Assembly: GCF_025499465.1 (NCBI RefSeq)
Contig: NZ_JAIMCA010000003.1
Location: forward strand, 682,001 to 746,000
Length of the DNA: 64,000 bases
Origin: Allobosea sp. BH3
GTDB taxonomy: Bacteria > Pseudomonadota > Alphaproteobacteria > Rhizobiales > Beijerinckiaceae
Direction: 5' to 3'
How positions within the stretch are numbered: position 1 is the stretch's first letter; the number at the start of each line of letters is the position of its first letter. Both the position numbers and the translations under genes were made by a program. Shown here in pieces: positions 30,086-38,264 of the stretch. The notes beneath the pieces were generated by a model, which searched no databases, had not been told where the DNA came from, and saw only the letters and a list, made by a program, of their open reading frames with translations.

Positions 30086-31096
30086 TCAGCCGTTGCGGAA
30101 GGTGTAGCTGTAGCCGTTGATCGCCGGCACGCCGCCGAGATGCGCGTAGAGCACCTTGGAGCCGGCCGGGAAAAAGCCCTTCCGCACCAGATCGATCATG
30201 CCCTGCATGGATTTCCCCTCATAGACGGGGTCCGTCATCATGCCTTCAAGCCGGGCAGAGAGGCGGATGGCCTCAATCGTCTCCTTCGAGGGCACGCCAT
30301 AGACCGGATAGGCGTAATCCTCGTTCAGGACGATATCGTCGGCCACGATGTCCTTGCCGCCGACCAGCGCCGAGGTCTTCTGGGCGATGTCGAGCACCTG
30401 CGCCTTCGTCTGCGCCGGGGTGAAGGAGGCGTCGATGCCGATGACGTTGCGCTGGCGGCCGTCCTTCGCAAAGCCGACGACCATTCCGGCATGGGTCGAG
30501 CCCGTAACGGTGCAGACGACGATGTAATCGAAGTTGAAGCCGAGCTCCGCCTCCTGCGCCCTCACCTCCTCGGCGAAGCCGACATAGCCGAGGCCGCCGA
30601 ACTTGTGGACCGAGGCGCCAGCCGGGATGGGATACGGCTTGCCGCCCTTGGCCTTCACATCCTCCAGCGCCTTCTCCCAGCTGGCGCGGATGCCGATGTC
30701 GAAGCCTTCGTCGACCAGCTCGACATGGGCACCCATGACGCGGGACATCAGGATGTTGCCGACGCGGTCATAGACCGCATCGTCATGCGGCACCCAGCTC
30801 TCCTGCACGAGGCGGCACTTCATGCCGATCTTGGCGGCTGTCGCGGCAACCATGCGGGTGTGGTTCGACTGGACGCCGCCGATCGAGACCAGCGTGTCGG
30901 CGCCCGAAGCGATCGCATCCGGCACGATGTATTCGAGCTTCCTCAGCTTGTTGCCGCCGAAGGCGAGACCGGAATTGCAATCCTCGCGCTTGGCATAGAG
31001 TTCCACGCCGCCGCCGAGATGGGCGGAAAGGCGCGGCAGCTTCTCGATCGGGCTCGGCCCGAAAGTCAGCGGATAGCGTTCGAATTTGCTCAGCAT
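30086..31096 (-). CDS. acdS: 1-aminocyclopropane-1-carboxylate deaminase
   Basis: PLP enzyme that cleaves ACC, the plant ethylene precursor, to 2-oxobutyrate and ammonia. 336 aa. The PLP lysine is Lys50 in FGGNKLRK, and Ser77 lies in GGVQSNHT. The residues that distinguish true ACC deaminases from D-cysteine desulfhydrases are present: Glu293 in PVYEGKSM and Leu320 in YAHLGGVPA, with the 27-residue spacing of the characterised enzyme. It is divergent from an Lrp-type gene, the usual acdS/acdR arrangement. It implies a plant-associated lifestyle or use of ACC as a nitrogen source. Confidence 0.93.
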   Translation of the reverse strand: MLSKFERYPLTFGPSPIEKLPRLSAHLGGGVELYAKREDCNSGLAFGGNKLRKLEYIVPDAIASGADTLVSIGGVQSNHTRMVAATAAKIGMKCRLVQESWVPHDDAVYDRVGNILMSRVMGAHVELVDEGFDIGIRASWEKALEDVKAKGGKPYPIPAGASVHKFGGLGYVGFAEEVRAQEAELGFNFDYIVVCTVTGSTHAGMVVGFAKDGRQRNVIGIDASFTPAQTKAQVLDIAQKTSALVGGKDIVADDIVLNEDYAYPVYGVPSKETIEAIRLSARLEGMMTDPVYEGKSMQGMIDLVRKGFFPAGSKVLYAHLGGVPAINGYSYTFRNG

Positions 31097-31239
31097 GGCG
31101 GCTTTCCTCCATCGATTGAATGGCCGAAAAGCTAGCGAAACAGGGCTGAAACGTCCTTCCGAAGTGAGGCGCTATATTTCTCTTCAAGCTACATCGATTG
31201 GCTTGTCAGGTTGTTCTGCGACCATAGAATAGCGCTGAA
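31097..31239. promoter_or_regulatory. Divergent acdS / Lrp-regulator promoter region
   Basis: 143 bp between two divergent starts, moderately AT-rich around 31150-31230. It must hold both promoters and the binding sites of the Lrp-type regulator. No clear long palindrome; GAAAGGTTCTTTC just before the regulator start is a weak dyad. Confidence 0.45.
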
Positions 31240-31719
31240 ATGAAAGGTTCTTTCATGAGCGCTGAACTGGATCGGACCGACGTCAAAATTCTGCGCCTGC
31301 TGCAGTCCGACGGGCGGCTCGGCAACGCCGAGATCGCCAAGCGATGCAACACCAGCCCGGCCACCTGCCACCGCCGCATCCAGCGCCTTTTCGCCGAAGG
31401 CTATGTCACCGGCGTGCGGGCACAGATCGCGCCGCACAAGGTCGAGATGGGCACGCTCGCCTTCGTCGGCGTGGTGCTCGACCGCTCGACGCCAGAAAGC
31501 TTCGGCGCCTTCGAGGCCGCAATCCGCGAGATGAAGCTGGTCCTCGACTGCCATATCGTCGCCGGCGATTTCGACTACATCCTGAAGATCCGCGTGCGCG
31601 ACATGGCCGACTTCAACAAGCTTCATGCCGACCGGCTGATCGCCCTGCCGGGCGTGCGCCAGACGCGCACGTTCTTCGTGATGAAGGAGGTCGTGGACAA
31701 CGCGCCGCTGGTGTTTTGA
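31240..31719 (+). CDS. acdR: Lrp/AsnC-family regulator of ACC deaminase
   Basis: 159 aa (a start at MSAELDRTD, 31255, is equally possible). The N-terminal helix-turn-helix (LDRTDVKILRLLQSDGRLGNAEIAKRC, then TCHRRIQRL) is followed by the RAM ligand-binding domain (GDFDYILKIRVRDMADFNKL). Its divergent placement next to acdS matches AcdR regulators described in proteobacteria, which activate acdS in response to ACC. The symbol is given from context. Confidence 0.85.
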   Translation: MKGSFMSAELDRTDVKILRLLQSDGRLGNAEIAKRCNTSPATCHRRIQRLFAEGYVTGVRAQIAPHKVEMGTLAFVGVVLDRSTPESFGAFEAAIREMKLVLDCHIVAGDFDYILKIRVRDMADFNKLHADRLIALPGVRQTRTFFVMKEVVDNAPLVF

Positions 31720-31736
31720 GGGAGCCGTTCGAGCGC

Positions 31737-31819
31737 CGTCATGCTCGGGCTTGACCCGAGCATCTCTTCAACCAGCGCCTTCTCGTCCTGAGATGCTCGG
31801 GTCAAGCCCGAGCATGACG
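31737..31819. repeat. Perfect 30-bp inverted repeat between convergent genes
   Basis: Arms 31737-31766 and 31790-31819 are exact reverse complements, separated by 23 nt. Each arm is itself a hairpin, ATGCTCGGG-cttga-CCCGAGCAT. The element occupies nearly all of the gap between the Lrp regulator and urtE, which converge, so it could stop transcription from both sides. The sequence has the look of a dispersed palindromic repeat. Confidence 0.85.
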
Positions 31820-31827
31820 AACCCTCC

Positions 31828-32523
31828 TCACACCTGAATCAGCCGCTGCACCTGATTGCCGTCGAGCTCGGCCATCGGCCCCGAGAGCACGACCTCGCCG
31901 CGGTCCATCACGAACATCGTGTCGGCGAGATCGCGGGCGAAGTCGAAATACTGCTCGACCAGCACGATCGCCATGCCGCCCTTCTGGCGCAGATAGTCGA
32001 TGGCGCGGCCGATATCCTTGATGATCGAGGGCTGGATGCCCTCGGTCGGCTCGTCCAGCACCAGCAGCCTGGGTCGGGTGACCAGCGCCCGCGCAATCGC
32101 GAGTTGCTGCTGCTGGCCACCCGAGAGGTCTCCGCCGCGCCGGCCCAGCATGGACTTCAGCACGGGGAATAGGTCGAAGAGTTCATCCGGGACGTAGCGC
32201 TCCTTGCGCTTCAGCGGCGCGAAACCCGTCTCCAGATTTTCCCTCACCGTCAGCAGCGGGAAGATCTCCCGCCCCTGCGGCACATAGGCGATGCCGGCGC
32301 GGGCGCGATCCTCGCTGCGCAGGCCAGAGATGTCCTCGCCGTCGAAGCGGATATGGCCGGCAGAGATCGGCTGATGACCGACGATGGCGCGCATCAGCGA
32401 GGTCTTGCCGACGCCGTTGCGGCCCATCACGCAGGTGACCTTGCCGGTCTCGGCCGTGACGGAGACACGGCGCAGCGCCTGGGCGGCGCCGTAATGGAGG
32501 TCGATGGCGTCGACGGTCAGCAT
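31828..32523 (-). CDS. urtE: Urea ABC transporter ATP-binding subunit UrtE
   Basis: 231 aa from the ATG at 32521-32523 (MLTVDAIDLHYG). LivF-type ATPase. Walker A GRNGVGKTS, signature LSGGQQQQLAIARAL, Walker B LLVLDEPTEGIQPS. The EGIQPSII stretch is typical of UrtE. It is the last gene of urtABCDE. A palindromic repeat separates it from urtD. Confidence 0.94.
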   Translation of the reverse strand: MLTVDAIDLHYGAAQALRRVSVTAETGKVTCVMGRNGVGKTSLMRAIVGHQPISAGHIRFDGEDISGLRSEDRARAGIAYVPQGREIFPLLTVRENLETGFAPLKRKERYVPDELFDLFPVLKSMLGRRGGDLSGGQQQQLAIARALVTRPRLLVLDEPTEGIQPSIIKDIGRAIDYLRQKGGMAIVLVEQYFDFARDLADTMFVMDRGEVVLSGPMAELDGNQVQRLIQV

Positions 32524-32539
32524 GCGACGTTCTTCCACC

Positions 32540-32584
32540 GCATGATCAGATCGGAAAACCGGTTCCCACTTTTCCGGATCATGC
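32540..32584. repeat. Palindromic element, GCATGATC...CGGAAAA...TTTTCCG...GATCATGC type
   Basis: Arms GCATGATC (32540-32547) with GATCATGC (32577-32584), and CGGAAAA (32552-32558) with TTTTCCG (32570-32576). It fills the urtD-urtE gap and abuts the urtD stop codon. A second member of the same type is at 38142-38187. Confidence 0.75.
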
Positions 32585-33354
<770 letters not shown>

Positions 33355-33358
<4 letters not shown>

Positions 33359-34494
33359 TCCGCCGGGGCCGGCTCGGCGGCCGGGGTCGGAGCGGGCTTG
33401 CGCCGGCGCTCCCAGAGCGCCTCGAACGTGCCGACGATGCCCTTGGGCAGGAAGAGCGTCACCACCACGAAAAGGCCGCCCAGCGCGAAGAGCCAGTAGG
33501 GCGCCATGAAGCCCGAGGTGAACATGGTCTTGGCCCAGTTGACCACGACAGCGCCCAGCGCCGCGCCGACCAGCGTACCGCGCCCGCCGACCGCGACCCA
33601 GATGACCGTCTCGATGGAGTTCGCCGGGGCGAATTCGCTGGGATTGATGATGCCGACCTGCGGCACGTAGAGCGCGCCGGCCACGCCCGCCATGCAGGCG
33701 GAGACGGTGAAGACGAAGAGCTTGAAGCGGTCGACCCGGTAGCCGAGGAAGCGCGTGCGCGATTCCGCGTCGCGGATCGCGATCACCACCTTGCCGAGCT
33801 TCGAGACGACGATGCCGCGCGCGATCAGGAAGCCGGCAGCCAGCATCACGCAGGTCATGGCGAAGAGCGCCGCGCGCGTGCCCTGCGCCTGCACGTTGAA
33901 GCCGACAATGTCCTTGAAATCGGTGAGGCCGTTATTGCCGCCGAAGCCCATGTCGTTGCGGAAAAAGGCAAGCAGCAGCGCATAGGTCAGCGCCTGGGTG
34001 ATGATCGAGAGATAGACGCCGGTGACGCGCGAGCGGAAGGCGAACCAGCCGAAGACGAAGGCGAGCAGGCCGGGAACCGCCAGCACCATCAGCATGGCGA
34101 AGGGGAAGGACGAGAACCCCCACCAGTACCAGGGCAATTCCTGCCAGTTCAGGAAGACCATGAAGTCCGGCAGGATCGGGTTGCCGTAGACGCCACGCGT
34201 GCCGATCTGCCGCATCAGGTACATGCCCATCGCGTAGCCGCCAAGGGCGAAGAAGGCGCCGTGGCCGAGCGAGAGGATGCCGCAATAGCCCCAGACGAGA
34301 TCGAGCGAGATCGCCAGCAGCGCGTAGCAGAGATACTTACCCCAGAGCGACATCGTCGAGGTCGGGACATGCAGGAAGGAGCCAACCGGCAGAAGCAGGT
34401 TCGAGAGTGGCACGAGCAGGGCAAGCCCGAGCACGACGGCGAGGAAAATGCCGGCGCGCCGGTCCATGTTCTGGAGGAGGAAGCGGGTGATCAT
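33355..34494 (-). CDS. urtC: Urea ABC transporter permease UrtC
   Basis: 379 aa, LivM-type permease with about 9-10 helices. Signature segments SLDLVWGYCGILSLGHGAFFALGGYAMGMYLMR and WVAVGGRGTLVGAALGAVVVNW are present. It overlaps both neighbours by 4 bp, so urtBCD are translationally coupled. Confidence 0.94.
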
Positions 34495-36092
34495 GCTTCC
34501 ACCGCCCGGCCCTTGAGCGCGAACAGCCCGCGCGGACGCTTCTGGATGAAGAGGATGATGAGGACGAGCAGCGCGATCTTGCCGAGCACCGCGCCGGCAT
34601 AGGGTTCGAGCAGCTTGTTGGCGACGCCGAGCGTCATGGCGCCGACCAGCGTGCCCCAGAGATTGCCGACGCCGCCGAAGACCACGACCATGAACGAGTC
34701 GATGATGTAGCTCTGGCCGAGATTGGGGCTGACATTGTCGATCTGCGAAAGCGCGACGCCGGCAAGCCCCGCGACGCCGGAACCCAGCCCGAAGGTCAGC
34801 GCGTCGATGCGGCCCGTGCGGATGCCCATGGCCGAAGCCATGCGCCGGTTCTGCGTGACGGCGCGCATCTGCAGGCCCATCGGCGTGAGCTTCAGGATGG
34901 CGAGCAGCGCGGCGAAGACGAGAGCCGCAAAAACGATGATCCAGAGTCGGTTATAGGTGATCGCTAAACCGCCGAGTTCAAAGGCGCCGGACATGAAGGA
35001 CGGCGCGCCGACCTCACGGTTCGTCGGCCCGAAGGCAGTACGGACCGCCTGCTGCAGCATGAGGCTGATGCCCCAGGTGGCGAGCAGCGTCTCGAGCGGG
35101 CGCCCATAGAGGAAGCGGATGATGCCGCGCTCGATCGCCACGCCGACGGCGCCGGCGACGAGGAAGGCTGCAGGAAGCGCGATCGCCAGCGACCAGTCGA
35201 AGAGCCAGGGCGCCTTGGTGCGGATGATCTCCTGCACGACGAAGGTGGTGTAGGCACCGAGCATGACCATCTCGCCATGAGCCATGTTGATGACGCCCAT
35301 GACGCCGAAGGTGATGGCGAGCCCGATGGCGGCGAGCAGCAGCACGGAGCCGAGCGAGAGCCCGTACCAGAGGTTCTGCACGACACGCCACAGCGCCAGC
35401 TTGCCCTCGATATCGGCGATCGCCCTCGCCTGAGCATCCCTGAGTGATGGCGAGACTTCGCCTGAGAGCCCGCGCAAAGTCGCCAGCGCATCCTGATCGC
35501 CGCGCTCGCGCAGCACCTCGACGGCGGCGACGCGGTCGAGCGACTGTGCGTCCGGCTTGGTGATGATGATCGCAGCCTGCGCCTGCCGCAGCGCCGCGAG
35601 CGCCTTCGGGTCCTTCTCCTTGCCGATCGCTGCCTCGACGACGGGAAGCAGGTTGGCGTCACGCGACTTGAAGACGGCTTCGGCCGCCGTGACGCGCTTG
35701 CCCGGATCGGGATTAAGAAGGCCGAGGCCGCCAAGCGCGGCCTGAACGGCGCGGCGGACGGAATTGTTCTGGCGCACGGGGTTCAGGCCGTCCGGCGCGG
35801 CCGGCAGCGCCTGCCCGGTGCGGGCATCGACGAAACCTCCGGCTGTCGTCTTCACCACGACGCCGCCCGGCCCGGCCAAAAGCCGGCCATCGCCCAGCGC
35901 CTCGACGATCAGGGCAGCATTGGGATGAGCCGTCGTGATGAGGATCTCGATAGCCCGGGAGGTATCCGAATAGCTGTCGGCGCCAAGCCGGGTGAAGGCC
36001 TCGTCGGCATTCTGCGCGAAGGAAGCGACCGAAGCGGCGACCAGCGCGACGACGATCACCACCGCATGCAGCAGGCGATAAAGGAGAGACAT
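34491..36092 (-). CDS. urtB: Urea ABC transporter permease UrtB (long form)
   Basis: 533 aa from the ATG at 36090-36092, chosen because GAGAAG lies 8 nt upstream; an ATG five codons earlier (36107) is also possible. It has a signal-like N-terminus, then an extracytoplasmic helical domain of about 200 residues (HEAT-like, with DGLNPVRQNNSVRRAVQAAL), then a LivH-type permease with about 8-9 helices (GLAITFGVMGVINMAHGEMVMLGAY). Such N-terminally extended UrtB proteins are usual for the urea system and help separate it from branched-chain amino acid importers. Confidence 0.92.
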   Translation of the reverse strand: MSLLYRLLHAVVIVVALVAASVASFAQNADEAFTRLGADSYSDTSRAIEILITTAHPNAALIVEALGDGRLLAGPGGVVVKTTAGGFVDARTGQALPAAPDGLNPVRQNNSVRRAVQAALGGLGLLNPDPGKRVTAAEAVFKSRDANLLPVVEAAIGKEKDPKALAALRQAQAAIIITKPDAQSLDRVAAVEVLRERGDQDALATLRGLSGEVSPSLRDAQARAIADIEGKLALWRVVQNLWYGLSLGSVLLLAAIGLAITFGVMGVINMAHGEMVMLGAYTTFVVQEIIRTKAPWLFDWSLAIALPAAFLVAGAVGVAIERGIIRFLYGRPLETLLATWGISLMLQQAVRTAFGPTNREVGAPSFMSGAFELGGLAITYNRLWIIVFAALVFAALLAILKLTPMGLQMRAVTQNRRMASAMGIRTGRIDALTFGLGSGVAGLAGVALSQIDNVSPNLGQSYIIDSFMVVVFGGVGNLWGTLVGAMTLGVANKLLEPYAGAVLGKIALLVLIILFIQKRPRGLFALKGRAVEA

Positions 36093-36186
36093 CAAATGGC
36101 TTCTCATCGTGAAGCAAGACTTGAAGAGAAGAAGCGCGGGGAACCGCCATTCCGCTCCTGGCCGTGCACACCGGGCAAAGCGAAGG

Positions 36187-36228
36187 CGAAAACGAGGGGC
36201 GGCCGGGATCTTTCCCGTGCCGCCCCTC
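36187..36228 (-). terminator. Intercistronic hairpin between urtA and urtB
   Basis: Read on the minus strand just after the urtA stop: arm GAGGGGCGG (36228-36220), an inner stem GGGA/TCCC around an AAGA loop, then CCGCCCCTC (36202-36194) followed by GTTTT. A strong stem with a short T-run. It is probably a partial terminator or 3' stabiliser that keeps binding protein in excess over the permeases. Confidence 0.65.
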
Positions 36229-36240
36229 CCCCTCAAAGAC

Positions 36241-37533
36241 TCAAGCGCCGCCGCACTTGTTGGTCTTGGTGTTGAAGTTGCCGCACTTCTTGTCGACCCA
36301 GTCGCCGACCAGATCCTTGGAGTCCGGCAGTTCCTTCGACCAGGCATCGCCCGCGACGAGACCGGTCTTCGACACCACGTCGAACTGGCCGTCGGCCTTG
36401 ATCTCGCCGATCAGAACCGGCTTGGTGATGTGGTGGTTCGGGAGCATCTTCGAGATGCCGCCGGTCAGGTTCGGCGCCTCGATGCCCGGCAGCGCGTCGA
36501 TCACCTTGTCCGGATCGACGCTCTTCGCCTTCTCCGCCGCCTTCACCCACATGTTGAAGCCGATGACATGGGCTTCCATCGGGTCATTGGTGACGGCCTT
36601 GTCGTTCTTCTTGAAGGCCTTCCACTGCTTGATGAAGGCCTCGTTCTCCGGCGTCTTCACCGACTGGAAGTAGTTCCAGGCGGCGAGGTGGCCGAGGAGC
36701 GGCTTGGTGTCGATGCCGGCGAGCTCTTCCTCACCGACCGAGAAGGCCACGACCGGGATGTCGGTCGCCTTGATGCCCTGGTTGCCAAGTTCCTTGTAGA
36801 ACGGCACGTTGGCATCGCCGTTGATGGTCGAGACCACGGCGGTCTTCTTGCCGGCCGAGCCGAACTTCTTGATGTCGGACACGATCGTCTGCCAGTCGGA
36901 GTGACCGAACGGCGTGTAGTTGATCATGATGTCTTCCTTGGCCACGCCCTTCGACAGGAGGTAGGCCTCGAGGATCTTGTTGGTCGTGCGCGGATAGACA
37001 TAGTCCGTGCCGGCGAGCACCCAGCGCTGAACCTTCTCCTCCTTGGCGAGGTAGTCGACCGCCGGAATGGCCTGCTGGTTCGGGGCGGCGCCGGTGTAGA
37101 ACACGTTGCGCTCGCTCTCCTCGCCCTCGTACTGGACGGGGTAGAACAGGATCGAGTTCAGCTCCTTGAAGACCGGCAGCACGGACTTGCGCGAGACGGA
37201 GGTCCAGCAGCCGAACACGGCCGAAACCTTGTCCTTGGTGATCAGCTCGCGCGCCTTCTCGGCGAAGAGCGGCCAGTTCGAGGCGGGATCGACCACGACG
37301 GCCTCGAGCTTCTTGCCGAGGACGCCGCCCTTCTTGTTCTGCTCCTCGATGAGCATGAGCATGACGTCCTTCAGCGTCGTCTCGGAGATCGCCATCGTTC
37401 CCGAGAGCGAATGAAGGATGCCGACCTTGATGGTCTCCTGCTGCGCCGCCGCCGGCAGATAGGAGGATCCGAGGAAAGCGGCGCCAGCCAGAGCGGTGCC
37501 GAGGAATTCGCGACGATTGCTGTTCACGGACAT
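36241..37533 (-). CDS. urtA: Urea ABC transporter substrate-binding protein UrtA
   Basis: Periplasmic urea-binding protein, 430 aa from the ATG at 37531-37533. The N-terminus contains a twin-arginine-type motif (NRREFLGTALAG) and a cleavage site near AAAQQ. The mature protein shows UrtA features: VGILHSLSGTMAISE, VFGCWTSVSRKSVLPVFKE, LFYPVQYEGEE. It is the first gene of the operon. A sigma-54-like promoter lies about 70 bp upstream, so nitrogen control by NtrC is expected. A longer N-terminal frame has no support. Confidence 0.95.
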   Translation of the reverse strand: MSVNSNRREFLGTALAGAAFLGSSYLPAAAQQETIKVGILHSLSGTMAISETTLKDVMLMLIEEQNKKGGVLGKKLEAVVVDPASNWPLFAEKARELITKDKVSAVFGCWTSVSRKSVLPVFKELNSILFYPVQYEGEESERNVFYTGAAPNQQAIPAVDYLAKEEKVQRWVLAGTDYVYPRTTNKILEAYLLSKGVAKEDIMINYTPFGHSDWQTIVSDIKKFGSAGKKTAVVSTINGDANVPFYKELGNQGIKATDIPVVAFSVGEEELAGIDTKPLLGHLAAWNYFQSVKTPENEAFIKQWKAFKKNDKAVTNDPMEAHVIGFNMWVKAAEKAKSVDPDKVIDALPGIEAPNLTGGISKMLPNHHITKPVLIGEIKADGQFDVVSKTGLVAGDAWSKELPDSKDLVGDWVDKKCGNFNTKTNKCGGA

Positions 37534-37897
37534 CTCCCGAAGGATGTTTGTTGCGCGACGCCCCTCGACGCCGGCGGGCCTTTGCTGACCCAGCGGCAAC
37601 TTTCGCAAACCGCATGCCAACGCGATCGGAAGCGGCATCAACCACGCAAAACTCTGTCGCCAGCAGGCCGTCCCTGACATTTTTTGCGAATCTCGCGGCT
37701 TCCAGCGCAATCATCCGAGCGAAACGCCTGCAATTGCCCGCCAATTCATCAGATTTTCCGCCTATTTTTTAGTCATGACCGCGATTGCGTCATTTTTTGC
37801 CGGCGCCACAAGGCTTCTCGCGCTTTGGGACAGCGATTTTTTTGGCGTTTACGCCCCCGGCAGAATCGCCTTAGCCTCTCCCTTGTCGGTAACAACT
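37534..37897. other. Divergent region between urtA and the 25-codon mini-gene
   Basis: 364 bp without a gene. It holds the sigma-54-like urtA promoter at 37604-37619 and several T-tracts between 37678 and 37850 on the plus strand. The T-tracts may mark promoters or regulator sites for the mini-gene at 37914. No riboswitch or confident NtrC dyad could be recognised by eye. Confidence 0.5.
37604..37619 (-). promoter_or_regulatory. Candidate sigma-54 promoter of urtABCDE
   Basis: Minus-strand sequence TGGCATG-CGGT-TTGC matches the -24/-12 consensus TGGCACG-N4-TTGC except for C to T at one position, with exact GG-to-GC spacing. It would start transcription near 37593, giving a leader of about 60 nt. 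Urea uptake operons are commonly NtrC/sigma-54 controlled, so the context agrees. Confidence 0.55.
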
Positions 37898-37914
37898 GAA
37901 AGGAGGTGATCCAG
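37898..37914 (+). promoter_or_regulatory. Extended Shine-Dalgarno fully complementary to the 16S 3' end
   Basis: GAAAGGAGGTGATCCAG: 17 consecutive nt complementary to the conserved 3' end of 16S rRNA (CTGGATCACCTCCTTTC). Normal ribosome-binding sites match 4-7 nt. The GGAGG core is 7 nt before the GTG at 37914, the optimal distance. Confidence 0.85.
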
Positions 37915-37991
37915 TGTCTCATTGTCATCAACCGCTGGTGCAAGGCGGGCGGACCTGGACTTCCTCTTGCTGGGGTTCGCGTTCCGCGTGA
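37914..37991 (+). CDS. 25-codon small ORF with exceptional ribosome-binding site
   Basis: GTG start, TGA stop at 37989-37991, 25 codons. The product begins MSHCHQPLVQGG and ends SSCWGSRSA, with two cysteines, two histidines and two tryptophans and no membrane segment. Codon use (CAT, TGT, ACT, TCT, GGT, CGT) is unlike the GC3-rich neighbours, suggesting constraint on the RNA itself. It is preceded by a full-length anti-16S match and followed about 50 nt later by a strong terminator, so it forms a self-contained short transcript. Its possible jobs are a small protein, a leader peptide for rnr, or an RNA that engages ribosomes. I cannot name a family. Confidence 0.65.
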   Translation: MSHCHQPLVQGGRTWTSSCWGSRSA

Positions 37992-38038
37992 GTTTTCGCA
38001 CCTTTGGCTCGGTTCGCCGGGTCGCGGTTCGACAATGG

Positions 38039-38072
38039 AAGGGCTGCCCGAAAGGGCGGCCCTTCTTCTTTT
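38039..38072 (+). terminator. Rho-independent terminator with GAAA tetraloop
   Basis: Stem AAGGGCTGCCC (38039-38049) and GGGCGGCCCTT (38054-38064), one T-G wobble, GAAA loop, followed by CTTCTTTT. It ends the short transcript carrying the 25-codon ORF and lies about 190 bp before rnr. Confidence 0.88.
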
Positions 38073-38141
38073 GATCTCGCGAATGCTAGATCATCGCGCG
38101 TCCTATCGGACGCGATAACGATGATCTATCTCTTTGTCAGG

Positions 38142-38187
38142 GCATCGGATTCGTCCGAAAAGTGGATTCCACTTTTCGGTCCGATGC
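38142..38187. repeat. Palindromic element upstream of rnr
   Basis: Arms GCATCGGA (38142-38149) with TCCGATGC (38180-38187), and CCGAAAAGTGG (38155-38165) with CCACTTTTCGG (38169-38179). Same architecture and core (CGGAAAA/CCGAAAA plus CCACTTTT) as the element at 32540-32584. It argues that the rnr coding region begins downstream of it. Confidence 0.75.
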
Positions 38188-38264
38188 TCTGGCGCCGGCG
38201 CGCAAGGCATGGCAGACAGACGCCGTGTCCCGTTGTCCCGACCTTTGCCCCAAGAGCGCCGGCC

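Noticed and set aside
37534..37897. Riboswitch in the urtA leader
   Set aside because: No recognisable conserved riboswitch core; the short leader implied by the sigma-54 site leaves no room for one.
37898..37914. Fragment of a 16S rRNA gene
   Set aside because: The orientation is the reverse complement of the 16S end and no further rRNA sequence flanks it, so it acts as an anti-16S site rather than a broken rRNA gene.
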